NCBI RefSeq assembly: GCF_900078745.1
Contig: NZ_FKII01000047.1
Span: forward strand, 1 to 64,000
Length of the DNA: 64,000 nucleotides
Reading direction: 5' to 3'
DNA from: Candidatus Ichthyocystis sparus
GTDB taxonomy: Bacteria; Pseudomonadota; Gammaproteobacteria; Burkholderiales; 2013Ark19i
This document shows, piece after piece, positions 49,270-58,342 of this stretch. A program made the translations under genes and the position numbers. Every line of letters starts with the position of its first letter. Position 1 is the stretch's first letter. The notes beneath the pieces were generated by a model that was given only the letters and a program-made list of their open reading frames with translations, was not told the DNA's origin and made no database searches.

Positions 49270-51465
49270 TTACATCAATGAACATCTTACATTACAAGTA
49301 GTAGTATGCGAGACTTGCGATGCTGCTTTATATTCTTTAATTCTACACATTAAGATTTTATACCTTTCATCAAGGTTACTATCATTCAAAAATATGTGAG
49401 CAATTAATTTCCTTATACGTTTGAGTTCTACGTATAAATCATGTATAACATCACCAGGCAATAAAGATATTATTGACAAATAAGACTCTACAGCTTCTTC
49501 ACCTGCTAATAATGCCCCAGGAATGCCGTGAGCATTAGAAGCTACTAATATATCAACCAATTTATCTTCTGGTATTACAGCTAACAATGACGAATAACAA
49601 TCAATAACATTAGATAAATTGTTTTCTAGTGCAATAAACAACCCAGGAGTCCCATCTGGTAGTCTGGATGATACAATCTCCAGGAGCATGCTATTAAAAA
49701 GCTTGCTATCCATACCATCTCTGAGGATAATCATTTTTTCTAGTAATTTACTAAAAGCAAGTATGGCATTGCAATGATGATTCTTCATAGCAATAAGTAA
49801 ACCAGGAGTTCCATTGCCATTTTTAGACATTAGTAAACAAAATACCATAGTAGCTAATTGCTCATCTGTAATATATCCTTTCATGGTAAGCAATTTATCT
49901 ATAAGACAACCAAAAGAAAGCACAGCATCACTATTTCCTTCTTGCAAGGCCATAAACAATCCGTGCGTACTATAGTCATTAGTGGACGCTAATATTTTGT
50001 AAATCATACGTGCAAGCTTGCCATCAACTATACAACCCTTCATAGCAAGCAATAAGTCAATTAAAAAACCAATAGCATAAACATAATTAGCATGCCCTTT
50101 ATATAAAGCTAAGAACATAGCAGTTTCACCATTTAAAGGAATGGGGTAACATATCAAATCAAGAATAATATCAGCCAGTTTATCATCTGACACAATTCCT
50201 CTCAGTAGTGATAAAACTTTACCCAATAAATCTGCATAAGCCTCTACAACATCTGCATTGTTTTCATTTAAAGCTATCAATAAGGCTGATATTCCATCAT
50301 CTCTTTTAGCTAATAAAAGATTAAAAACCGTATCTACAAAACTATCTGCAGACATTATATGTTTTATCAAGTTCAATTGAGATTCTAATAAGGAACCAAA
50401 TTCACCAATACATTCAATATGTCCTTCCTGCATAGCTATAAAAAGAGCAGGTACTCCTTTATTTTTAGAACTTAATAATTCTGGTAGGAAACTAATTTGC
50501 TCAGCACGAGAAAGTGCCTGCAACAAAAAATTATAATACTTTACAGATTGTGCCTTTCCTTGTTCCATAACGACATAAAGAGCAGGAATACCTGTGCTAT
50601 TTTTAGCAAAAAATACTTTCTTTCTAATTTCTTTATTCATGCATAAACTAACCCTTTTGGGCATATCTCTTAAGCAGAACGAAGCATTTTCATCGTACAT
50701 GACATGGAATACCAAGCAAGCAGAAACATTATATTGAGACAAAGCCGATAATGTTGAAAATTTAAAACTGGCTCCAATTTTGTCTGAATATTCATATACT
50801 ATGCATTCATTCTCTTCCTCATTATCTGTATCTGTAGGAGAAAAATATAATCTATACAAATCTCTATTAATAAACATTCTAAGAGAGAAGGTCTCTAAAT
50901 TTAAAAAATCTCTAGGATCACAAACTTCACTACGAGATGTAACATTAGTTCTATTAGGATCAAAAAGATTAACTACCCAAGTATCAAGTGTAAACTCTGG
51001 ATATTCTTTAATTTTACGTGAAATCGTAAATGACATTGAATGAGTAGAGCTCTCTAATAAGAAAAATCTCTGCTCTTTAGGATTCATTTCCAAAGAAACT
51101 TTATACAAAAAATTACCAAAATCATTACACGGAATTATATGTCTACCACATGATCTTCTAAATATAGTTTTATATAAATCTTGAATATTAGTAGGAGTTT
51201 CCTTTATTATTGAATCCTTACTTGTAAACAAGTCATTAACCTTAATCCTGTTACCTTGAGTATAATAATCAATACCCTTAAGCATAAATAATGCAGATAA
51301 GTGCTTGCAATCAACAAGATGGCCACTAATTTTAACTTTTCCATTAAGATCGCAAATTTTTCCGTAGCTTCTAGGAGATATATAGGGATATGCTTTGCTA
51401 TCAGAAGGTACCTCACGTCCAGAATGAGCATGTATCCGAGCTGCTGAATTAGGACCCACAGCCAT
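49270..51465 (-). CDS. II-2: ShET2/EspL-like effector with C-terminal CaaX box (CSLM), 731 aa
   Basis: Triad Cys53 (V-D-C-K-H-L), His142 (S-T-H-S-M-S-F), Asp169 (L-F-D-P-N-R-T-N); about eight repeats. The last residues are T-C-N-V-R-C-S-L-M directly before TAA: a perfect CaaX motif with Met at X, which favours farnesylation, plus a second Cys four residues upstream of the CaaX Cys that could be palmitoylated. If delivered into a eukaryotic cell the protein could be lipidated by host enzymes and sent to membranes. ATG start with GGAG 8 nt upstream. Paired with II-4 in sequence. Confidence 0.92.
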   Translation of the reverse strand: MAVGPNSAARIHAHSGREVPSDSKAYPYISPRSYGKICDLNGKVKISGHLVDCKHLSALFMLKGIDYYTQGNRIKVNDLFTSKDSIIKETPTNIQDLYKTIFRRSCGRHIIPCNDFGNFLYKVSLEMNPKEQRFFLLESSTHSMSFTISRKIKEYPEFTLDTWVVNLFDPNRTNVTSRSEVCDPRDFLNLETFSLRMFINRDLYRLYFSPTDTDNEEENECIVYEYSDKIGASFKFSTLSALSQYNVSACLVFHVMYDENASFCLRDMPKRVSLCMNKEIRKKVFFAKNSTGIPALYVVMEQGKAQSVKYYNFLLQALSRAEQISFLPELLSSKNKGVPALFIAMQEGHIECIGEFGSLLESQLNLIKHIMSADSFVDTVFNLLLAKRDDGISALLIALNENNADVVEAYADLLGKVLSLLRGIVSDDKLADIILDLICYPIPLNGETAMFLALYKGHANYVYAIGFLIDLLLAMKGCIVDGKLARMIYKILASTNDYSTHGLFMALQEGNSDAVLSFGCLIDKLLTMKGYITDEQLATMVFCLLMSKNGNGTPGLLIAMKNHHCNAILAFSKLLEKMIILRDGMDSKLFNSMLLEIVSSRLPDGTPGLFIALENNLSNVIDCYSSLLAVIPEDKLVDILVASNAHGIPGALLAGEEAVESYLSIISLLPGDVIHDLYVELKRIRKLIAHIFLNDSNLDERYKILMCRIKEYKAASQVSHTTTCNVRCSLM

Positions 51466-51874
51466 TGCAAAATCTCCGTTTGTTTATTATTTGCATATGC
51501 AATAGTAAAAAAACCACCTCAGACACCTATCTGAAGTATGAATTTATGAATACACAACGAAATCTGCAATAGCAGTGCTGTGTTTTTCAAAAAAACTATA
51601 TAGTGAAAAAATTTGGCATTTCCTACACATTATCAATAAACATACACACATTTATTCTTTCTAAGTATTCAATATGTACATATTTTGTGCTAAAAAAGTT
51701 GATGCTTAGTTGGTATAAATAACACTCATTACTCATACAAGTATAAATTATATTGCATGGCCTTTGAGGTTTTTTAATTTTAACTTACGTATCGTAAGCT
51801 GCTACGTTATTTGTGACAAAAGTAACACATTATTAGCCAAATAAATAACAGACGCCATAACATATATGGCTCAC
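51466..51874. other. Spacer between II-2 and II-3
   Basis: AT-rich, no open frame of note and no effector relic recognised. GGAG for II-2 is at 51474-51477. No terminator with a GC stem and T-run was found. Confidence 0.4.
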
Positions 51875-54064
51875 CTACATCAACAAACATCTTAGATTGT
51901 GGTATGGATTGTCTGAAATCTGTAATCTGCGTTCTCTCAACCTACTTAGCAGAAAATTATACCTTGTGTCGAGATTACCACCAACTAGAAATATGTAATC
52001 AATTGACTTTCTTATGCGTTTAAATTTTAAGCATAAACCTTGTATCACTTTGCCAGAAAATAAGGACAGCATTGACAAATAAGCGTCCAAAGTCTCATCA
52101 TCTGTAACAAAAGTACCAGGAATACCATAGCGATTAGAAGCCACCAATATATCAATCAACTTATCTTCTGGTATTACAGCCAACAATGACGAATAACAAC
52201 CAATAACACTGGATAAATTGTTGTCCAGTGCAACAAACAACCCAGGAGTCCCATCTGGTAGCCTAGATGTTACAATATCTATTAGCATTCTATTGAAATG
52301 TCCGTTATCAATAGCCCCCTTAAAAAGGGTAATTTTTCCTAGTAACTTACCAAAAGCACCTACAGCACCAGCGCACCCATTTTTCATAGCAACAAATAAA
52401 CCGGGAATACCCTTACCATTTTTGGCCATTAGCAGATCAAATACCATAGCAGCCAATTTCTCATCTGATACGCATCCTCTCATAGCAAGTAGTTTATCTA
52501 TAAGATAGCCAAAAGAAAGTACAGCATCACTCTTTCCTTCTTTCAAAGATATAAACAACCCACAGGTACCATTTTTATCAGTAGATGATAATAACTTATA
52601 AATCATGTCTGCAAGCTTGTCGTGAGATATGCGACCTTTCATAGCAAGCAATCTATCAATTAATAGGGCAATAGCACAAATAGAACTAGCGCTCCCTTTA
52701 TCTAGAGCTAGGAACACAGTAGTTTCACCACTATAAGGTACTGGGGAAGATATTAAATTAAAGACAATACCAGCCAGTTTATCGTCTGATACAGTACCAT
52801 CCAACAAGAAAACTCTATCTAACACATTTGCATAAGCTCCTACAGCATCCGCATTATTCTTATTTAATCCCACAAGTAAGGATGATATTTCATTATCTCT
52901 TTTTCCTAGTAATAGACTAACAACTATATCAGCAAAATTATCCGCAGAAACTCTACCTCTTATCAACTTTAACTGAGATTCTAATAGCACAGCATATGAA
53001 CTAACACATTTAGCATGTCCGTATTGCATAGCTATAAAAAGGGCAGGGGTCCCATTACAATTCTTAGAGCTTAATAATTCCGGTAACAAACTAATTTGCT
53101 CATCACGAGAAAGTGCTTGCAGTAAATAATTGTAAGCCTTTACAGATTGTGCTTTTCCCTGCTCCATAGCCACATAAAGAGCAGGGGTCCCTCTAATGTT
53201 TCTGGCAAAAAATATCTCCCTCCTAACCTCTTCATTTGCGCACAAATTGATCCTTTTTACTATATCCTTTAGACAGAACGAAGCATATTCATCGTACATC
53301 ATATGATATACCATGCAAGCAGAAACATTGTATTGAGACAAAGTTGCTAATGTTGAGTATTTAAAATTAGCCCCAGCTTTATCTGAGTATTCATATACAA
53401 GACATTCACTATCTTCAATATCTCTACTTGTGGAGAAAAAGTATTCTCCATACAAATAACTATCTATGAACATCCTAAGAGAAAAAACGTATGAATTTAA
53501 AAAATCCGTGGGATAGCAAACTTCGCTACGAGATGTAACGTTAGTTTTATTAGGGTCAAAAAAATTAACTACCCAAGTATTATTACCAGTAGATCCTGCA
53601 CTTTCTTTAACTTTACGTGAAATTATAAATGACATTGAGTGATTAGAACTCTCCAATAAGAAAAATCTCTGTTCATTAGGAGCCATCCTTATAGAGATTT
53701 TATACAAAAAATTACCAAAACTATTACACGGAATTATGTATCTGCCACATGATCTTTCAAATACATTTTTACATAAATACTTAATATTAGATGGAGTAAC
53801 TTTTACTATTGAATCTTCGCTAGCAAACAAGCTATTAACCTTAATCCTCTTACCTTTAGCATAGCAACTAACACCATGAAGCATAAACAATGAAGATAAG
53901 TGAGTGCAAAAAATAAGTTGACCACTAACTTTAACATTTCCATTGAAGTTAACTACTTCTTTATTACCTCTGGGAGATATGTACGGTCCCATTTTACAAT
54001 CAGGAAATATTTCATATCCTGAATGAGCATATACACGAACTGCTTGGCTAAAACCCACGCACAT
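51875..54064 (-). CDS. II-3: ShET2/EspL-like effector with C-terminal CaaX box (CLLM), 729 aa
   Basis: Triad Cys53 (I-F-C-T-H-L), His142 (S-N-H-S-M-S-F), Asp170 (F-F-D-P-N-K-T-N); about eight repeats. Ends H-N-L-R-C-L-L-M then TAG, a CaaX box; the companion upstream Cys of II-2 is replaced here. ATG at 54062-54064 with GGAG 8 nt upstream. The N-terminus (C-K-M-G-P-Y-I-S-P-R-G) and body are closest to II-1, placing it as the second A copy in the ABAB arrangement. Confidence 0.92.
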   Translation of the reverse strand: MCVGFSQAVRVYAHSGYEIFPDCKMGPYISPRGNKEVVNFNGNVKVSGQLIFCTHLSSLFMLHGVSCYAKGKRIKVNSLFASEDSIVKVTPSNIKYLCKNVFERSCGRYIIPCNSFGNFLYKISIRMAPNEQRFFLLESSNHSMSFIISRKVKESAGSTGNNTWVVNFFDPNKTNVTSRSEVCYPTDFLNSYVFSLRMFIDSYLYGEYFFSTSRDIEDSECLVYEYSDKAGANFKYSTLATLSQYNVSACMVYHMMYDEYASFCLKDIVKRINLCANEEVRREIFFARNIRGTPALYVAMEQGKAQSVKAYNYLLQALSRDEQISLLPELLSSKNCNGTPALFIAMQYGHAKCVSSYAVLLESQLKLIRGRVSADNFADIVVSLLLGKRDNEISSLLVGLNKNNADAVGAYANVLDRVFLLDGTVSDDKLAGIVFNLISSPVPYSGETTVFLALDKGSASSICAIALLIDRLLAMKGRISHDKLADMIYKLLSSTDKNGTCGLFISLKEGKSDAVLSFGYLIDKLLAMRGCVSDEKLAAMVFDLLMAKNGKGIPGLFVAMKNGCAGAVGAFGKLLGKITLFKGAIDNGHFNRMLIDIVTSRLPDGTPGLFVALDNNLSSVIGCYSSLLAVIPEDKLIDILVASNRYGIPGTFVTDDETLDAYLSMLSLFSGKVIQGLCLKFKRIRKSIDYIFLVGGNLDTRYNFLLSRLRERRLQISDNPYHNLRCLLM

Positions 54065-54702
54065 TACAAAAACTCCATTTTATTATTAATTATTTGTATA
54101 TGAAATCGTAAAAACTTCAAACATCTATACTAAATATAAATTCATGGGCCCACAGACAAAATATGCAAAACTAGCAAAGCTGTACTTTAAAACATAAATT
54201 AACAAGTACAAAAACAAAAAATCCACCATATATTACTTTATTACTTGCCATGTACATCCGGACATTGTTTGTTACACAAATTTGATAGTGATAGTTATTA
54301 TCCATGTAAAAAAAATCAAGTCTGCAGCCAATTGCATAATATAATCCTAGTTAACAAAACAAGCAAAATAAAACCAGGAATTTTATTATATATTAATGTT
54401 TTATAAATAAACATTTCATGCATTGTCTACTTGTAGTTAAAATATCATCAACAATTAGTGCAAGGAACTGCGCATACTAGAATTGCACATACTCATGCAA
54501 GTGTGGGTGCGGGTGTGTTTCATATCACAAGATAAAGTAGTCACCGATTATTAACTACACTTTTATTAGAATGGAAGTAGAGAAGACTGAATTATTGTAA
54601 TACTAGTACTAATCTTATACACAGACACACACAAGATCACATTATTTGGATTATTTTTTTATATAATAAATCTAAATTAGCAACATACGTACCGTGATTT
54701 AC
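54065..54702. other. Spacer between II-3 and II-4
   Basis: No gene seen. Contains the GGAG of II-3 (54073-54076), the segment resembling the II-1 upstream spacer, and near its left end (54540-54620) a segment like the 3' flank of II-2. It is the longest spacer in family II. Confidence 0.45.
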
Positions 54703-56889
54703 TTACATCAATGAACATCTTACATTATAAGCAGTAGTACGCGACACTCGTGACGCTTCTTTAAGCCTACTCAGTAAAAGTTTATACTTTTCACCAAGAT
54801 TACTATCATTTAAAAACATGTGAGCACTTAATTTTCTTATGCGTTTAAATTCTAAATATAAATTTTGTATAACTCTGTAAGATAATGATGACATTATTGA
54901 AAAATAGACCTCCAGAGCTTCTTCACCTGCTACTAACGCCCCAGGAATACCCTGGACATTAGAAGCTACCAATACGTAAACCAATTTATCCTCGGGTATT
55001 AAGTTTAACAGCAAGGAATAAGTACCAATCACATTACGTAAATTGTTATTCAGTGCGATAAATAATCCCGGTGTCCCATCTGGTAATTTAGACGATACAA
55101 TTTCTAGGAGCATACTATTAAAATGCTTGTTATCCATGCCATCCTTGAGAATCGTTATTTTTTCTAGTAATTTACTAAAGGCACGTATGGCATTGTGATG
55201 TCCATTTTTCATAGCAATAAATAAACCAGGAGTATTATTGCCATTTTTAGACATCAGTAAATAAAATATCATGGTAGCTAATTGCTCATCTGGAATACAT
55301 CCTTTCATGGTAAGCAATTTATCCATAAGATAACCAAAGGAGAGAATTGCATTACTGTTTCCATTTTGTAAAGCCATAAACAATCCATTCGTACCATAAT
55401 TATTAGCAGATGCTAATATTTTATAAATCATACGTGCAAGTTTACCATCAGCCACACAACCTCTCATAATAAGCAATCTATCAATTAACAAGCCAATAGC
55501 ACAAACAAAATTATCATGTCCTTTATGTAAAGCTAGGAACATAGAAGTTTCACCATTTACAGGCATGGGATAACATATCAAATCAAAAATAATATCAGCT
55601 AGTCTATCAGCTGATATAGTTTCTTTTAATAATAATAAAACTTTATCTAATAGATCTGCATAAGAGACTACAACATCTGCATTATCTACACATGACCCTA
55701 TAAGCAATGCCGATACCCCATCATCTCTTTTAGCCAATAAGAGATTGAAAACAGTATCTACAAAACTATCTGTAGACATTCTACCTTTTATTAATTTTAA
55801 CTGACCTTCTAATAAGGAACTAAATTCATTAATACATTCAATATTTCCTTCCTGCATAGCTATAAAAAGAGCAGGTACTCCTTTACTTTTATAACTCAAT
55901 AGTTCTGGCAACAAATCAATTTGCTCATCAATGGAAAGTGCTTGCAATAAATGATTATATGCCTTTACAGATTGTGATTTCCCCTGTTCCATGGCTGCAT
56001 AAAGAGCAGAAGTTCCTCTACTATTTTTAGCAAAAAATACTTTTCTTCTAATTTCTTTATTTACGCATGAACTAATTCTTTTTAGTATGTCTGCTAAACA
56101 AAAAGAAGCATTCCCATCGTACATGATATGATACATCATGCAAGCAGAAACATCATATTGAGACAAGGCTGATAATGTTGAAAATTTAAAATCAGCTTCA
56201 ACTTTGTCTGAATATTCATATATTATGCACTCATTCTCTTCCTCATTATCTATATCTGTAGGAGAGAAGTATAATTCATACAAATCTCTACCAATAAACA
56301 TTTTAAGGGAGAAAATATCTAAATTTAAAAAATCTCTAGGAGCAGAAACTTCACTACGAGATGTAACATTAGTTCTATTGGGATCAAAAAGATTAACCAC
56401 CCAAGTATCAACTGTAAGTTCTTGACATTCTTTAACTTTACGTGAAATTATAAATGACATTGAGTGAGTAGAACTCTCCAGTAAGAAAAATCTCTGTTCT
56501 TTAGGATTCATTTTCAAAGAAATTTCATACAAAAAATTACCAAAGTTGTTACAAGGAATTATGTGTCTAGCACACGATCTTTCTAATATAGTTTTATATA
56601 AATCTTGAATATTAGTAGGAGTTTCCTTTATTATCGAGTCCTTACTTGCAAACAAGCTACTAACCTTAATTCTATTACCTTGAGCGTAGCAACTAACTCC
56701 ATTAAACATAAATAGAGCTGATAAGTACTTACAATCAACACTACAATCATTAACTTTAACTTTTCCATTAAAGTCGTGAATTTTTTTAAAATTCTTAGGA
56801 GATATGTATGGACATATTTTATTGTCAGGAAATACTTCACGTCCAGAATGAGCATATATTCGAGCAGATGAATTAGAACTTACAAGCAT
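54703..56889 (-). CDS. II-4: ShET2/EspL-like effector with C-terminal CaaX box (CSLM), 728 aa
   Basis: Triad Cys53 (V-D-C-K-Y-L), His142 (S-T-H-S-M-S-F), Asp169 (L-F-D-P-N-R-T-N); about eight repeats. Ends Y-N-V-R-C-S-L-M then TAA. Closest to II-2 (both have E-T-P-T-N-I-Q-D-L-Y-K-T-I), the second B copy. ATG with GGAG 11 nt upstream; a run of eight A/T pairs between them is longer than in its sisters, a possible slippage site affecting spacing. The 3' flank (54540-54620) resembles that of II-2 (49130-49200). Confidence 0.92.
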   Translation of the reverse strand: MLVSSNSSARIYAHSGREVFPDNKICPYISPKNFKKIHDFNGKVKVNDCSVDCKYLSALFMFNGVSCYAQGNRIKVSSLFASKDSIIKETPTNIQDLYKTILERSCARHIIPCNNFGNFLYEISLKMNPKEQRFFLLESSTHSMSFIISRKVKECQELTVDTWVVNLFDPNRTNVTSRSEVSAPRDFLNLDIFSLKMFIGRDLYELYFSPTDIDNEEENECIIYEYSDKVEADFKFSTLSALSQYDVSACMMYHIMYDGNASFCLADILKRISSCVNKEIRRKVFFAKNSRGTSALYAAMEQGKSQSVKAYNHLLQALSIDEQIDLLPELLSYKSKGVPALFIAMQEGNIECINEFSSLLEGQLKLIKGRMSTDSFVDTVFNLLLAKRDDGVSALLIGSCVDNADVVVSYADLLDKVLLLLKETISADRLADIIFDLICYPMPVNGETSMFLALHKGHDNFVCAIGLLIDRLLIMRGCVADGKLARMIYKILASANNYGTNGLFMALQNGNSNAILSFGYLMDKLLTMKGCIPDEQLATMIFYLLMSKNGNNTPGLFIAMKNGHHNAIRAFSKLLEKITILKDGMDNKHFNSMLLEIVSSKLPDGTPGLFIALNNNLRNVIGTYSLLLNLIPEDKLVYVLVASNVQGIPGALVAGEEALEVYFSIMSSLSYRVIQNLYLEFKRIRKLSAHMFLNDSNLGEKYKLLLSRLKEASRVSRTTAYNVRCSLM

Positions 56890-57373
56890 TACAAAAAAAA
56901 CTCCGATTTTTTAGCATGATCCTCACATGCAATCTAAAAAGCGATGATTTTAGATATTTAAAAAAATCACGATAAATAGGTCCCGTAGACGTACGCCAAG
57001 CACAAGTAAATGTGGGGCCATAAAAACTACTGTACCATCAACATAGTTGTTATATTACTCCATCGTTACCCACGCATTTTTGATCTTATACACATACAAA
57101 AGAAAGCTTTTAACTAATCCTTCATAAATATACAGATTAAATATATGACGACATTCTACGATTCTATCTATAATGTACGGCAAACATGGTACTTCTTAAC
57201 CCATGAAAATAATAGATAATAATTGCTCACACACATAGCAACATGCAGCACATGTTAATTATCATAAAGTAGAAATGCAGCTAATATGCATTCAAAACCA
57301 TTGAATGATTCTTTATTATTGTTGTTTATACGTTGTGGAATAAATACTGCAAATAATACAAACACATATCAAC
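56890..57373. other. Spacer between II-4 and the pilin-like gene
   Basis: Carries the GGAG of II-4 at 56901-56904 behind an A-run. Otherwise AT-rich sequence with no gene, RNA or repeat that I can identify. Confidence 0.4.
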
Positions 57374-57901
57374 TTAAACTAATTTAGAAGCTACATCATC
57401 ATCATAAATGCATTTCATATTTGCTGGATCAAAAACATACGAATTTGGTATATCTGTAATACAATCTACTGACATGAACCTACTTCCTGTTATATTTTTA
57501 CTCATAAGCATTATAGTTTTATCCGAGAAAATAGAATTATTACTATCCGAGGCAGACTTAAAAACACCAGCAACTAAGCAACCAGACCTATCAGGAATAG
57601 TCTTTATGCGATAACTACTAAGATATTTGTGATCAGTTAAAGAAATGCTATATTTAGCAGAAGTTGGATCAACACTATCACTCCCACAAATGCCTCTACT
57701 ACTTAAAATTATCAGAGTTTTCTTCAGTAAAACAAGCAAATCAGACCTAACAGACTCAAACCGAGCTCTGTAAACATATCTTTGATAGGCCACTGTAGAA
57801 AGAGTAGTAAGAACACCCACTATCAAAACCACAATTAGAAGTTCTATTAAGGTGATTCCTAGGAACAACTTATACTTATTTGTAGAGTACATTTTAGACA
57901 A
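57374..57901 (-). CDS. Type IV pilin-like protein (minor pilin or pseudopilin)
   Basis: A prepilin-type N-terminus: short basic leader ending K-L-F-L-G, then I-T-L-I-E-L-L-I-V-V-L-I-V-G-V-L, with the cleavage Gly and Glu+5 that define class III signal peptides; residue +1 is Ile rather than the usual Phe. The hydrophobic helix runs ~20 residues, followed by a ~140-residue globular part with four Cys (G-I-C-G, S-G-C-L, V-D-C-I, M-K-C-I), suitable for disulfides. The TTG at 57901 opens the frame, but the ATG at 57892 (172 aa) is the more likely start. It would be an inner-membrane then pilus or secretion-pseudopilus component. No other pilus gene is present; it sits alone inside the effector array. 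Confidence 0.85.
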   Translation of the reverse strand: MSKMYSTNKYKLFLGITLIELLIVVLIVGVLTTLSTVAYQRYVYRARFESVRSDLLVLLKKTLIILSSRGICGSDSVDPTSAKYSISLTDHKYLSSYRIKTIPDRSGCLVAGVFKSASDSNNSIFSDKTIMLMSKNITGSRFMSVDCITDIPNSYVFDPANMKCIYDDDVASKLV

Positions 57902-58342
57902 GCCTACATAATAGCTTGATAATTACAAAAATTTTTAACTATCTTCAGTAATAAACAACATCTGTTAAAAATACTATAAGAACATAGGATATAAGAACAG
58001 CAATTGTAGCGCCAGCTAGATTAAAAATGTGACTAGCAGATTATATAATAACTAACACTGCCAGAATTGTATATCATTAAGATTGATATGGAAATATGTG
58101 ATCTGTGTAGGCCGTACTGTTATTTCTTACCTCATTGTTTAATATACATATTAAGTAGATTTATAATATATGGATGTTGCAACCAGATTCAGTATGTATA
58201 TTAATAATAATCCTTGAATGTCAGAACAACCAATCACTAAGTCAAATAGATATAAATTAAGATCAAGCACTTACAGCAAGACAAGCACTTTTAGCATGTA
58301 AGAGGCGAAAGATCCTGCCTAATATTCATTTAAAAATTAGCT
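57902..58342. other. Spacer between the pilin-like gene and II-5
   Basis: AT-rich, no gene or effector relic seen. It must contain the pilin-like gene's promoter, but no clear -35/-10 pair can be chosen by eye. Confidence 0.4.

Noticed and set aside
51207..51470. Minus-strand 87-codon frame overlapping the 5' end of II-2 (and a similar one at 56631-56855 in II-4)
   Set aside because: Out-of-frame shadow of the conserved N-terminal domain; II-2 itself has the Shine-Dalgarno, the family N-terminus and the catalytic motifs.
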